The notes: generated by a model from the sequence alone, not told the origin. A stretch of DNA of 64,000 nucleotides from JADJLQ01 sp031417835 (GCA_031417835.1 JANOWJ010000026.1:1-64000); one strand, 5' to 3'; numbered from the stretch's first letter, positions 16,712-25,726 are shown. Numbers and translations: made by a program.

Positions 16712-17332
16712 TCACTCTGGTTTATCCAACTCAAATATATTTTCCTTGGTAATCCGCACATATTGATTGCCTCCGAGCCGCCCGATAGCATCGAGTTTTA
16801 AAGCATCTACTTTGCCTTGTTCATTCAACACGGACTCATCTACATGTATTTTTAAGATCTCACAGATGATCAAACTTCCAGCTCCGCCGCCGGTACCTAA
16901 CTCTACGACTTGAGTGACCTTGCACTCAAAAGCAAGGGGACTTTCTTTGACCCGATTGGGTTTTACAAGATCGCTGCTCAGTTCTGTCAGTCCGGCCTCC
17001 TGGAATTCATTGACACCTTTGGGATAAGAAACACTTGTAATATTCATTTGTGAGGCTAGTGGGAAATTGACCAGATGCACCACACACTCCGCTACCTCTT
17101 TGATATTTTCATAGGTATCTTTTTGTAAGCCATTTCTGGCATTACGTACAGGTGCGAAGATAAGGATGGGTGGTCGCGTGCTTACGATATTAAAATAACT
17201 GAACGGACTCAGATTGGATCTGCCTTCGGCATCGATTGTGCTCACAAAAGCGATGGGTCGGGGTATGATCGCTGAAGTAAAAAAACCGTAAAGGGCTCTA
17301 TTGTCTAGGTCAGTTGGGAGAAAAGATTTCAT
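16712..17332 (-). CDS. Flavin reductase-like FMN-binding protein
   Basis: A 206-residue protein with the flavin reductase-like split-barrel fold. Seen: IIPRPIAFVSTIDAEGRSNLSPFSYFNIVSTRPPILIFAP, a near-textbook N-terminal motif with FMN-contacting Ser/Asn, then KDTYENIKEV, ECVVHLVNFPLASQMN and GRLGGNQYVRI at the C-terminus. It is probably cytoplasmic and could reduce free flavin or serve as the reductase of a two-component oxygenase. It is the last gene of the aromatic amino acid cluster (45 bases after phhA on the same strand), so a supporting redox role in that pathway is an inference. No oxygenase partner of the two-component type is next to it. Confidence 0.82.
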   Translation of the reverse strand: MKSFLPTDLDNRALYGFFTSAIIPRPIAFVSTIDAEGRSNLSPFSYFNIVSTRPPILIFAPVRNARNGLQKDTYENIKEVAECVVHLVNFPLASQMNITSVSYPKGVNEFQEAGLTELSSDLVKPNRVKESPLAFECKVTQVVELGTGGGAGSLIICEILKIHVDESVLNEQGKVDALKLDAIGRLGGNQYVRITKENIFELDKPE

Positions 17333-17377
17333 GAGATTTGCGAATGGGCGTTTGCTATTAGTGATAGATGTGTTGTG

Positions 17378-18214
17378 TTAACTTAATATCAAGTCTAGAG
17401 GTGAGGCATTTATATTTTTTTCATGAGGTATAGTTACAAGGGCCCTTTGAATCATTTGTTCTATAAGCGGTATCGCATCAAACAATTCCTTGTAAGAGTT
17501 GATGACATAATATCGATCTTGAAAATTATCCTTAAAATAATGTTTTTCAAGGATTTCTTTGACATCAAATGGTCGTCTATGGGCTGCATCGCTCAGACAA
17601 AAGACACTTTCACCACTTGAAGATAAGATCCCTGCTCCATAGATACGCAATCCGGCAGCTTCGCGGATGAGCCCAAACTCTACCGTAAACCAATAGATAC
17701 GACCCACTAGCTCTATAGCTAAGGCGTCATCGATATATTTTAAAGCAATCTGGGATAATGATTGCAAGTAATCTACAAAAAAGGGTTCCGTCAATAAGGG
17801 CATATGGGCAAAACAATCGTGAAACATATCCGGCTCTTCCAGATAATCCAGATTTTCTAATGTCCTTAACCAAGTGGAAGAAGGAAATCGTTTCATTGAT
17901 AATAAATGGAAAAAATCTTTATCTGGTATCAGTCCTGGCACCACTTCGATGGACCACCCTGTGGTCGCATTTAATACCTTATCGACCTGTTTAAAATCCG
18001 CAATGTGATTTTCCGAAAACTGCATGACTTCAAGACCCTCGATAAAATCTTTAGCCGCTCTGTCCTTTAGGATGTCCCGTTGTTTTTGAAACAAAAGTTT
18101 CCATACTAAAAAATCTTCCGGCGTATATAGTTCATATTTTTGACTTAAATGATACATCGCTAGTCCTGTTTTGATTTGATTAAATTGAGGTATAGGGGGT
18201 ATAAGGGTTGGCAA
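17378..18214 (-). CDS. phhA: Phenylalanine 4-monooxygenase
   Basis: Converts phenylalanine to tyrosine using O2 and a tetrahydropterin. The non-haem iron ligands are visible as two His in MFHDCFAHMP (about residues 130-139) and Glu in YWFTVEFGL (about 175). SLSDAAHRRPFD-type tracts and GAGILSSSGE also fit. At 278 residues it is the short bacterial catalytic-domain form without an ACT regulatory domain. The upstream frame overlaps fahA by 35 bases; an internal ATG at residue 19 (MYHLSQKY) would remove most of the overlap and may be the real start. No pterin-4a-carbinolamine dehydratase is near. It feeds tyrosine into the HppD-HmgA-FahA steps encoded next to it. Confidence 0.92.
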   Translation of the reverse strand: MPTLIPPIPQFNQIKTGLAMYHLSQKYELYTPEDFLVWKLLFQKQRDILKDRAAKDFIEGLEVMQFSENHIADFKQVDKVLNATTGWSIEVVPGLIPDKDFFHLLSMKRFPSSTWLRTLENLDYLEEPDMFHDCFAHMPLLTEPFFVDYLQSLSQIALKYIDDALAIELVGRIYWFTVEFGLIREAAGLRIYGAGILSSSGESVFCLSDAAHRRPFDVKEILEKHYFKDNFQDRYYVINSYKELFDAIPLIEQMIQRALVTIPHEKNINASPLDLILS

Positions 18215-19454
18215 CTATTTTATTCATCAGAGGTCCAAAACCTAGGTTTATACCTGGCCTTCTTCCGTTGCACAGCATAGTGATACCATCTCCATCCTGC
18301 AGATAAGTTCTTTTTTGATCGGCTATCGTCAGAGGGCGAGATCCATTATGGGTCATTTCGAGTAAACTCCCACAACTTGCTTCTTCCCAGCCGCTGATAG
18401 TCCCGGTAGCCAGGATATCTCCGACCAATAGATTACAACCGTTGATCGTATGATGTGCTATTTGTTGAGCCAAGGTCCAGTAAAGATATTTTGAATTACT
18501 CCGGGTGATAGTCACAGGGGCGTGATCGGGTATGGACATCGCTACGTGTAAGTCAAGGTCTAATACCTGAGGTCGAGGATCCTTTAAGTAGTCCAATACA
18601 GCTGGGCTTTGTGTAGAAAGTAAGTCAACCCTAAAAGGTTTTAAGGCCTCCATAGTCACCACCCAGGGCGATATAGATGTAGCAAAGTTTTTACCAAGAA
18701 ACGGGCCCAAAGGTTGATACTCCCATCGTTGGATATCTCGGGCAGACCAATCATTTAATATCACAGCCCCAAAGACATACTCGTTTGCCTCGGCGATCGC
18801 TATTGGGTGACCTAATTGGTTTTCACGCCCCACGATATAACCCAGTTCTAATTCAAAATCTAGCTCTTGAGTTAATCCAAAAACAGGGGCATTTTCTTTT
18901 AAATACTGACCCTGAGGCCGAGTAACCATCGATCCAGAAAGCGTAATTGAAGAAGCTCTACCATGATATGCCACGGGCAAATGTTTCCAATTGGGCAATA
19001 AGGGCTCGCCATGTGGGCGAAAGAGTTTGCCGACATGGGTGGCGTGCGCTTCACTGGAATAGAAGTCGGTATAATTGAAGATCTGCACCGGCAGATGCAT
19101 GGTCGCCGTGGATTGAAGATCAAAAAGTCGAGTAATATTTTTTTGTATAGTTTGTTCAGGTAGTGTCAGCACCTGAATGATTTTTTTCCTTACTAGAGTC
19201 CAGGTTGCGGAACCCGTTTTGATAAAATCATTGAGGGTTGTTTTATCAAATACATTTTCAGCAAGTGTATCGATATCATTGAAAAGATCCAACTCATACA
19301 GTTGAGCCATATCCAATATGCCTTCGCCAATGGCCACACCTACTCGTCTTGTTTTCGAAGCAGTTGAATAAATACCATAAGGCAAATTGGCCAAACTAAA
19401 ATCTGAATCATCAGCATATGGTATGAGTCGTGTGATATGGGCATCTAGGGTCAT
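18180..19454 (-). CDS. fahA: Fumarylacetoacetase
   Basis: Last enzyme of tyrosine degradation, hydrolysing fumarylacetoacetate to fumarate and acetoacetate. At 424 residues it is full length for the homogentisate-pathway type. Seen: an N-terminal SH3-like part with FSLANLPYGIYS, then YTDFYSSEAHATHVGKLFR (the D-F-Y-S-S-x-x-H-A-x-x-x-G motif with catalytic His and metal Asp) and PVAYHGRASSI. FELELGYIVG with metal-binding Glu residues, LNDWSARDIQRWEYQPLGPFLGKNF and GTISGWEEASCGSLLE follow. It shares ATGA with the MarR gene upstream (4-base overlap) and overlaps phhA downstream, so the three genes are tightly coupled. Maleylacetoacetate isomerase, which makes its usual substrate, is not in the window. 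Confidence 0.94.
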   Translation of the reverse strand: MTLDAHITRLIPYADDSDFSLANLPYGIYSTASKTRRVGVAIGEGILDMAQLYELDLFNDIDTLAENVFDKTTLNDFIKTGSATWTLVRKKIIQVLTLPEQTIQKNITRLFDLQSTATMHLPVQIFNYTDFYSSEAHATHVGKLFRPHGEPLLPNWKHLPVAYHGRASSITLSGSMVTRPQGQYLKENAPVFGLTQELDFELELGYIVGRENQLGHPIAIAEANEYVFGAVILNDWSARDIQRWEYQPLGPFLGKNFATSISPWVVTMEALKPFRVDLLSTQSPAVLDYLKDPRPQVLDLDLHVAMSIPDHAPVTITRSNSKYLYWTLAQQIAHHTINGCNLLVGDILATGTISGWEEASCGSLLEMTHNGSRPLTIADQKRTYLQDGDGITMLCNGRRPGINLGFGPLMNKIVANPYTPYTSI

Positions 19455-19873
19455 AGCACCAGATTTTGTTCTATTTTTTGGGTGATGCGCTGCAGATGGC
19501 GTATGTCCTGTTCATTCAATCCCTGCCAGCCCGACTTCCGAAATGCAACCACATAGGGCAATAGTTTTTTTACCAAAGCTTTACCGGATGTACTCAAGGT
19601 AATGTCAAATTTTCTTCGATCCTCTTTAGATGCCTTTCGAACGACCAGGGATTTTTTTTCTAATAATTCGATGATCCGGGTCACGGTAGGTGCATCCTTA
19701 TATACGCGCTCACACAAATGCACTTGATTTTGTTTGCCATGCACATAGAGCTCATGTAGGATCACCCATTGATCTATAGTGATGTCGATCCCCTTCACAG
19801 AAAATTGTTTTTGCAATACCTGTTTAATTTTTTTACCCGTTTTTTCTAAGACAAATCCGTAATTAAATTCCAT
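19451..19873 (-). CDS. MarR-family regulator, probably of aromatic catabolism
   Basis: A 140-residue winged-helix regulator. The DNA-binding region is seen at about 45-90 (QNQVHLCERVYKDAPTVTRIIELLEKKSLVVRKASKEDRRKFDITLS), with the typical D-R-R wing. MarR proteins bind palindromes as dimers and are released by small phenolic ligands. It sits inside the phenylalanine/tyrosine cluster and overlaps fahA by 4 bases, so control of these genes by an intermediate such as homogentisate is the obvious inference. A 200-base repeat-bearing gap separates it from hppD. It may therefore start its own transcript, with the operator within 19874-20073, although I see no clear palindrome there apart from the repeats. 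Confidence 0.85.
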   Translation of the reverse strand: MEFNYGFVLEKTGKKIKQVLQKQFSVKGIDITIDQWVILHELYVHGKQNQVHLCERVYKDAPTVTRIIELLEKKSLVVRKASKEDRRKFDITLSTSGKALVKKLLPYVVAFRKSGWQGLNEQDIRHLQRITQKIEQNLVL

Positions 19874-19892
19874 ATTTATTTTTTATTTTCGA

Positions 19893-20072
19893 TTATGCGC
19901 GCAGCGAAGCGAAGACCTGCCTATTCGGCAAGCAGGCGCAAAGAAAACATTAATCGTCACTCGTAAATTGTCAATTGTCAAATCGTCAATCATAATTCGC
20001 TCCATTCGTCATTCGAATTATTCGAATCATTTCGTCACTCGTCACTCGTCATTCGAATCATTCGTCATTCCT
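19893..20072. repeat. Dispersed ATTCG-rich intergenic repeat, copy 1
   Basis: Two parts. 19893-19945 contains GCAGCGAAGCGAAG, CCTGCCTATTCGGCAAGCAGG (a hairpin) and GCGCAAAG. It recurs in inverse at 32567-32615. 19950-20072 is a patchwork of GTCATTCGAAT, CGTCACTCGTC and GTCAATTGTCAAA, repeated in inverse at 32217-32385. It separates the MarR and hppD genes and has no coding potential. Confidence 0.8.
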
Positions 20073-20073
20073 C

Positions 20074-21171
20074 CTACAGCGTTCCTCTGATCATTTGTTC
20101 CCGCTCTATCGCTTCAAACAAAGCTTTAAAATTGCCCTTACCAAAAGATTTAGCTCCTTTGCGTTGGATAATTTCAAAAAACAAAGTTGGTCTTGGTTGA
20201 ATGGGTTTTGTAAAAATCTGCAATAAATAGCCTTCTTCATCCCGGTCTACCAGGATACCGAGTCGTGCGAGAGTCGTCATATCTTCATCGATCTTGCCTA
20301 CTCTTTCCTGGAGGGTATCATAGTAATGTGTTGGCACCTGCAGAAACTCTATGCCCCGACTCATCATAAATTGTACGGTATGAATAATATCATGAGTGGC
20401 CATCGCGATGTGCTGCACCCCAGGTGCCTCATTAAAAAAAAGGTACTCTTCGATTTGAGATTTTTTTTTGCCTTCCGCAGGTTCATTGATGGGGAACTTG
20501 ATTCTACCATTGCCATTGCTCATCACTTTACTCATCAATGCGGTGTACTCGGTCGAGATATCTTTATCATCAAACGAGATCAATTGACTAAAGCCCATGA
20601 CATTTTTATAAAAGCCCACCCAGGTATTCATTTCATTCCAACCCACATTTGCAACCATATGATCGATATACATCAGGCCGGCTGGTTCGGGAGTGATCTC
20701 CAATGTCCAGGAGACATATCCAGGTAAAAAAACACCCCGGTAATCTTTTCGCTCTACAAATAGATGAGTCGTATCGCCATATAAGGATATGCCGGAGAGT
20801 ACGACTTCGCCGTCCTTATCCTGTAATGTCTCAGGCGACTTATACGATGTTGCCCCACGGTGTACAGTAGAGGTATAACTAGCCGTGGCATCATCTACCC
20901 ATAAAGCAATATGTTTTACACCATCACCATGGCGATCGATGAAGACTCCTATATCAGTACCACTTTTCAATGGCGAGGTCAGTACGATGGTGATTTTATC
21001 CTGCAGCACCACATAACTTTCAAAATCCTTAGTACCATTCGCCAGGCCTTTATAGGCTAGCGGGCTAAAGCCCAATACATGAATATAAAACAGAGCAGCT
21101 TGTTTAGAGTTGCCAGTATATATTTCGATATGATCTGTGCCGTTTATTGGTAATATATCTTCCATATTCAC
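20074..21171 (-). CDS. hppD: 4-hydroxyphenylpyruvate dioxygenase
   Basis: Iron enzyme that converts 4-hydroxyphenylpyruvate to homogentisate. At 365 residues it has two vicinal-oxygen-chelate repeats. The N-terminal one opens with DHIEIYTGNSKQAALFY. The catalytic C-terminal one shows the iron ligands His in MYIDHMVANVG, His in GVQHIAMATHDI and Glu in PTLFFEIIQRKG. The C-terminal GAKSFGKGNFKALFEAIEREQ is family-typical. It lies 19 bases after hmgA on the same strand, so they share a transcript. It would receive 4-hydroxyphenylpyruvate from a tyrosine aminotransferase that is not encoded in the window. Confidence 0.95.
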   Translation of the reverse strand: MNMEDILPINGTDHIEIYTGNSKQAALFYIHVLGFSPLAYKGLANGTKDFESYVVLQDKITIVLTSPLKSGTDIGVFIDRHGDGVKHIALWVDDATASYTSTVHRGATSYKSPETLQDKDGEVVLSGISLYGDTTHLFVERKDYRGVFLPGYVSWTLEITPEPAGLMYIDHMVANVGWNEMNTWVGFYKNVMGFSQLISFDDKDISTEYTALMSKVMSNGNGRIKFPINEPAEGKKKSQIEEYLFFNEAPGVQHIAMATHDIIHTVQFMMSRGIEFLQVPTHYYDTLQERVGKIDEDMTTLARLGILVDRDEEGYLLQIFTKPIQPRPTLFFEIIQRKGAKSFGKGNFKALFEAIEREQMIRGTL

Positions 21172-21190
21172 GTAGGATTAGATTCTGTTG

Positions 21191-22348
21191 TTATTCAAGC
21201 CAGGATTGATAGTAGATACCATCGTCCAGGGCCAAAGCGGCTTTGGTCACCTTAAGGGGATGGAACGTGTCTATCATGACGGCGAGCTCCTTTGTCTCTT
21301 TGACACCTATGCTGCGCTCCACCGCGCCAGGCGCTGGACCATGGGGTATGCCACCCGGGTGCAAAGTAAACTGGCCTTGTTTGATATCATTACGACTCAT
21401 AAAATCCCCATCCACATAATATATGAGCTCTTCTGAGTCGATATTGCTGTGATTATAGGGTGCTGGTATCGCTAGTGGGTGGTAGTCAAATAATCTGGGA
21501 ACAAAAGAACAAATCACAAAACCTTTAGATTGAAAAGTTTGGTGTACCGGTGGCGGTTGATGTACTCTACCCGTGATCGGCTCGAAATCATAGATAGAAA
21601 ACGCATAAGGATACAAACAACCATCCCAACCTACGACATCAAATGGGTGATACTGATAGATCAATGTATGCAGGGTGTTTTCTTTCTTTATTTTAATGCG
21701 GTATTCCCCTTTTTGATCTAATGGTTCTGTAAAGCCGGGTAGTTTAATATCCCGTTCACAATATGGTGCATGCTCTAAGAGTTGTCCGAATTCATTAATA
21801 TATCTTCTTGGAAACTCTACCGGACTACTCGATTGTGTGATCAAAAGTCTATTCGTCGTATGATCAAATTGGTATTGATAGATCGTACCTCGGGGGATCA
21901 CGATATAATCACCTTTCTGAAAAAATATTTTTCCAAATAAGGTGATCAAAGCACCAGATCCAACATCTACAAAGTGTACTTCATCGGCATCGGCATTTTT
22001 ATAAAAATAGTCCAACATAGATGATTTTGGTGCTGCCAGCTCTATTTGAGTATGCGCATTGACAAAAAGCACAATTCTTGAATCCAGAAAATCATCATGG
22101 CTGGGGATGTCGTAACCATTTATTTTGCGGGGTATTATATTATGTGCCACAGCGATCTCCGGTGTCAGGTCCATAGATTCCTCGATGCGGGAGATCTGAG
22201 TAGGGCGATGTATATGATACAATAAAGAGGACTTGCCATGAAACCCCTCTGTACCAAATAATTGTTCATAATAAAAGTGTCCGGCAGTATCTTTGAATAT
22301 CGTATGTCTTTTGTGGGGAATAGCACCTAGCGTATGATAAAAAGGCAT
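21191..22348 (-). CDS. hmgA: Homogentisate 1,2-dioxygenase
   Basis: Opens the aromatic ring of homogentisate to give maleylacetoacetate. The 385-residue cupin-type protein shows EQLFGTEGFHGKSSLLYH near the N-terminus. The tract PPPVHQTFQSKGFVICSFVPR follows, then SEELIYYVDGDF and the C-terminal LHPGGIPHGPAPGAVE, in which the Glu and His residues are the expected iron ligands. It is somewhat shorter than the about 430-450 residue fungal/proteobacterial enzymes but matches the form common in Bacteroidota. It lies 11 bases after the amino-acid dehydrogenase gene and 19 bases before hppD. Confidence 0.93.
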   Translation of the reverse strand: MPFYHTLGAIPHKRHTIFKDTAGHFYYEQLFGTEGFHGKSSLLYHIHRPTQISRIEESMDLTPEIAVAHNIIPRKINGYDIPSHDDFLDSRIVLFVNAHTQIELAAPKSSMLDYFYKNADADEVHFVDVGSGALITLFGKIFFQKGDYIVIPRGTIYQYQFDHTTNRLLITQSSSPVEFPRRYINEFGQLLEHAPYCERDIKLPGFTEPLDQKGEYRIKIKKENTLHTLIYQYHPFDVVGWDGCLYPYAFSIYDFEPITGRVHQPPPVHQTFQSKGFVICSFVPRLFDYHPLAIPAPYNHSNIDSEELIYYVDGDFMSRNDIKQGQFTLHPGGIPHGPAPGAVERSIGVKETKELAVMIDTFHPLKVTKAALALDDGIYYQSWLE

Positions 22349-22359
22349 AGTATAAATTA

Positions 22360-23595
22360 TTAATTATTTGAAATTTCGTTGATCGCTATTTTCAAGGCCT
22401 GCTTGGTGATATGATGCAGGCTTTTATTTTGCAGATGTATTTTTAATAGGGCTTGTGCTATAGTAGCGGATACATCTTCAAATATAGCTTCGTCCGTGAT
22501 GGTTACATTTTTTTCCATCAGATAGGCAAAGACTCTGGCCATACCACAGTTGGCCACAAAATCCGGGATGACCGATAGATGCTCGTCGGCAGTTTGTAAT
22601 ATTTTACCATAAAAAATTTCATTATCCTTAAAAGGCACATTGGCACCGGAGCTGATCACTTGAATACCGGAGTTGATCATCGCTTTTAATTCTTTCATCC
22701 CCAGTAGTCCGGAACCGGCGGCCGGGATCATGATGTCGGCCTTTTGTTTCCAAAATAGATCAACCGCTTTTGTATATGGGATGAGCTTGGGATGAACCAA
22801 TTTTCGATTCTTGCGCTCCATAAAAAGAGTATTCACCTCAGCGATGGTAAATCCTTCATTGCAAAACAAGCCGCCCGTGATATCCAGGATTCCAATAATT
22901 TTTACGCCTTGCTGAGCCAGAAAAAAAGCCGCTGCGGCACCTACATTGCCGAACCCCTGGATGATGACCCGCTTACCTTGGGTGCTGTCCTGCTTCCATA
23001 TTTTATAAAAATGTTTTATAGACTCCGCTACACCATAGCCTGTGATCATATCCGCTACGACCAATCCTTGTTTTTTAGATGGAGTGTATAGTTCGTTTTC
23101 CAGCCACTTGGATACGCCTACGCGGAGTTGGCCTATTTTATTGATTTTATCTTTTTCATTGGGTTGATAGTGACCATTTACAATTCCTTCCTGAGGATGC
23201 CAGATGCCAAACTCTTCTGTGATCGGGATGACTTCTGCGATTTCGTCGATATTCATATCACCGCCCGTGCCATAATAGTTTTTAAGAATTGGGGCCATGA
23301 CTTTATACCACCTTCGCAGTACTTCTACTTTGCGGGAATCGGCCGGATCAAAATTAATCCCGGATTTGGCTCCGCCTATAGCCGGTCCCGACACAGAAAA
23401 TTTGATCTCCATCGTTTTAGCCAGTGAGATTACTTCTTGACGGGTCAATCCCTTGCGCATACGAGTACCGCCTCCTGCAGCTCCGCCACGGAGAGAATTG
23501 ATCACGAGCCACCCCTCTGCTTCGGAAAGGGAGTCGTGCCATTCTAATACGATTTCGGGGGCTTCTTTTTCAAAGGTGGAAATGAACTGACTCAT
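22360..23595 (-). CDS. Glu/Leu/Phe/Val dehydrogenase family protein
   Basis: A 411-residue NAD(P)-dependent amino acid dehydrogenase. Seen: LRGGAAGGGTRMRKG, then GPAIGGAKSGINFDP with the catalytic Lys region at about 73-87 (the usual GGGKGG is altered to GGAKSG). The aspartate-containing GTGGDMNIDE and the Rossmann motif IQGFGNVGAAAAFFLAQQGVKIIGI follow, with PAAGSGLLG later. It is the first gene of the catabolic operon (11 bases before hmgA). It could therefore deaminate phenylalanine or branched residues directly, or regenerate 2-oxoglutarate for a transaminase. The exact amino acid is not decidable, and the GGAKSG variant and operon position argue against assuming a plain glutamate dehydrogenase. 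Confidence 0.85.
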   Translation of the reverse strand: MSQFISTFEKEAPEIVLEWHDSLSEAEGWLVINSLRGGAAGGGTRMRKGLTRQEVISLAKTMEIKFSVSGPAIGGAKSGINFDPADSRKVEVLRRWYKVMAPILKNYYGTGGDMNIDEIAEVIPITEEFGIWHPQEGIVNGHYQPNEKDKINKIGQLRVGVSKWLENELYTPSKKQGLVVADMITGYGVAESIKHFYKIWKQDSTQGKRVIIQGFGNVGAAAAFFLAQQGVKIIGILDITGGLFCNEGFTIAEVNTLFMERKNRKLVHPKLIPYTKAVDLFWKQKADIMIPAAGSGLLGMKELKAMINSGIQVISSGANVPFKDNEIFYGKILQTADEHLSVIPDFVANCGMARVFAYLMEKNVTITDEAIFEDVSATIAQALLKIHLQNKSLHHITKQALKIAINEISNN

Positions 23596-23776
23596 TTTAG
23601 TTGTTGTACTAATAGTTAGTATAACAACAAATGTACAGAATTTGAAGTATTAGAGGCAAATATTTTATAAACAGATTTTAACGTTTTATGTATGGTAGTG
23701 TATTCTTGCCTTGATCCTTCGCTTTATATTAAGTAGACTCACCATTATTTTTATATCTTGATTCAAAAATTAAAGT

Positions 23777-24757
23777 ATGGCTATCCGTTGGGGAATCATA
23801 GGAGTAGGTGATGTATGTGAAATCAAAAGCGGCCCTGCGTTCAACAAAGTGGTGGGATCGCAATTGATGGCCGTCATGCGACGCGATCGCTCGTTAGCAA
23901 AAGATTATGCCGAGCGTCATGGTGTGCCCAAATGGTATGATGATGCCGATGCACTTATTCAGGATCCTGAGATCGATGCCGTCTATATAGCAACACCCCC
24001 ACACGTACATTCTAATTATACTGAACGAGTGGCTGCAGCTGGCAAGCCGGTGTATGTAGAAAAGCCGATGGCAAAAACACATGCTGAATGCCAACAGATG
24101 ATCGAAGTATGTAAAAACGCAGGAGTACCTTTATATGTAGCGTATTACCGAAGAGCATTGGCTAATTTTTTGGCCATCCGCTCATGGATCCAAGATGGTA
24201 CGATCGGCGATGTGCGATTTATAGATATTCAAGTCCATAAATCAGCCAAGACAGATATGGTTGGTGGAGCACAGGGTAAAACAAATTGGCGCACAAATCC
24301 CGACATAGCCGGTGGTGGATACTTTCACGATCTCGCCTGTCATCAATTGGATATCATGGATTTTTTATTTGGTCCTATTCTCGTCGCGCACGGCTACCAT
24401 GGCAACCAGGCAGGCATCTATCAAGCCGATGACATGGTGCTAGGACAATTCCAATTGGCCAATGGTATCATGGGTCAGGGCTCCTGGTGTTTTAATACCA
24501 CCGATGCAGCATCCAAAGAGGTGAGTACGATCTATGGTAGTAAAGGCACGCTGACTTTTCCATTCTTTGGTGATCATTCGGTGACCGTGCATCTCGATGG
24601 TCAGGCGCCGGTGCGGCATGATTTTGAGATTCCTAAAAACATTCAACAGCCTTTAATACAGACTATAGTAGATGACCTTAATGGGGTAGGTACTTGTCCT
24701 AGTATGGGGGAATCTGCGGCACGGACGAATAGGGTGATGGAGTGGATGGTTGGGTGA
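23777..24757 (+). CDS. Gfo/Idh/MocA family oxidoreductase
   Basis: A 326-residue NAD(P)-dependent oxidoreductase. The N-terminal Rossmann domain has WGIIGVGDVCEIKSGPAF, then DAVYIATPPHVHSNY and the diagnostic YVEKPMAKTHAEC (catalytic Lys of EKP) at about 93-105. The C-terminal domain has YYRRALANF and GGGYFHDLACHQLDIMDFLFGP, whose D-x-x-x-H pair is the usual catalytic site. No export signal is present, so it is cytoplasmic. Members act on sugars, inositols and related polyols; the substrate is not clear. It is transcribed alone and divergently from the catabolic operon, 181 bases away. Confidence 0.85.
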   Translation: MAIRWGIIGVGDVCEIKSGPAFNKVVGSQLMAVMRRDRSLAKDYAERHGVPKWYDDADALIQDPEIDAVYIATPPHVHSNYTERVAAAGKPVYVEKPMAKTHAECQQMIEVCKNAGVPLYVAYYRRALANFLAIRSWIQDGTIGDVRFIDIQVHKSAKTDMVGGAQGKTNWRTNPDIAGGGYFHDLACHQLDIMDFLFGPILVAHGYHGNQAGIYQADDMVLGQFQLANGIMGQGSWCFNTTDAASKEVSTIYGSKGTLTFPFFGDHSVTVHLDGQAPVRHDFEIPKNIQQPLIQTIVDDLNGVGTCPSMGESAARTNRVMEWMVG

Positions 24758-24766
24758 GGGTTAATC

Positions 24767-25222
24767 TTATCGACCCTCTGTAGGCAACATATTCCGAATA
24801 GCAGAAATTTTCCAGACCCCTTTATGTCTAACTAATACAAATGTGCTCCACATTTTTCTTGGTGTTCCATTGGCATTTTGTATTTCGTATTTTGCATCTG
24901 CCACGGCACATTTGGAATGAAGAAATCGGACTTTTTCAACTTTAAGGGTTCTTGTGCCGGGACTACCGGCTGAGCTTTGTAACATGCCACTTACGGAAGC
25001 TTGGATCCCCATTCGCCATTCTCCGCTAGAGACCAATTGATCTACATCATACATTAAGATATTTTTGAGTAAGACCGTATCTCTTCGTTCTCTAGCCAAA
25101 GAATATTGATCTATCAGGGCATAAATCTCTAGATCTTTTTTATTCTTTGTGGTAGCGTCTTGGGCAAAAATCCCGGGCACAAACAAAAAGAGGATAAGGA
25201 TGAAAATAAAAACAATCTTCAT
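24767..25222 (-). CDS. Exported SnoaL/DUF4440-like (NTF2-fold) protein
   Basis: A 151-residue protein with a strong signal peptide (hydrophobic 3-18, cut near IFAQ). The mature part fits the NTF2-like fold of the SnoaL/DUF4440 group: EIYALIDQYSLARERRDTVLLKNILMYDVDQL, a central MGIQASVSGM, and the closing MWSTFVLVRHKGVWKISAIRNMLP. Such periplasmic proteins are common in Bacteroidota and have mostly unknown function. The end lies 9 bases from the end of the convergent oxidoreductase gene. No catalytic residue can be named. Confidence 0.75.
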   Translation of the reverse strand: MKIVFIFILILFLFVPGIFAQDATTKNKKDLEIYALIDQYSLARERRDTVLLKNILMYDVDQLVSSGEWRMGIQASVSGMLQSSAGSPGTRTLKVEKVRFLHSKCAVADAKYEIQNANGTPRKMWSTFVLVRHKGVWKISAIRNMLPTEGR

Positions 25223-25373
25223 AAAATGTATGGGTTAGTACAATGATAATAAAAATAGGCGAATCCGTAGGGTGTGATTTTGCACAACTAGAATTCGTTA
25301 CGGGTTAGCTCAATTGTTTTTATAGCATCAAAGAAATGGGTTATAGTTACAAGGTTGTTCTTTTTATTCTTAT

Positions 25374-25568
25374 TTAAAACAAGACACAAGCCCCTTCCAG
25401 CCCAGCTTGTACTTTGGTATAACTTACTCCATCTATTTTAATACCCTTATCATCCAGTAGAGCAATAATGCCTCCTTTATTAGATAAAGGAACATTTTTT
25501 GATAATTTAACGATGACAGATTCGCCGGTTGTGACAAAGGCAGGTTTTATTTTGATTAATTCAAACAT
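25374..25568 (-). pseudogene. Lamin-tail domain remnant (internally deleted)
   Basis: A 64-residue frame whose last about 50 residues (GESVIVKLSKNVPLSNKGG onward) are nearly identical to the end of the frame at 26938-27423. The first 10 residues also match that frame's start (ELIKIKP versus ELIKIHP). The middle is missing, so this is a deleted copy. The sequence is the last half of a lamin-tail domain as found at the C-terminus of DUF2278 proteins. Not expected to be functional. Confidence 0.7.
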
Positions 25569-25671
25569 CTGCTTAGGGATATTCTAAGGAAATAAGTTAG
25601 AATTAATAATATTGGTTGATTTACCCTAAGCCCGCTGAAGGAAGACTTCCTTTGTGCAGGTAAACACATCT

Positions 25672-25726
25672 GACCAGCGGGGTTCGACCAGATTTTAGAA
25701 TCTTGGGATTAAAATCCCTGCTGGTC
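25672..25726. other. Intergenic hairpin
   Basis: GACCAGC (25672-25678) pairs with GCTGGTC (25720-25726), with GGGATTAAAATCCC nested inside. No T-run is clear, so terminator function is doubtful. Confidence 0.3.

Noticed and set aside
20326..20727. A 133-codon frame on the plus strand
   Set aside because: It is the antisense shadow of hppD.
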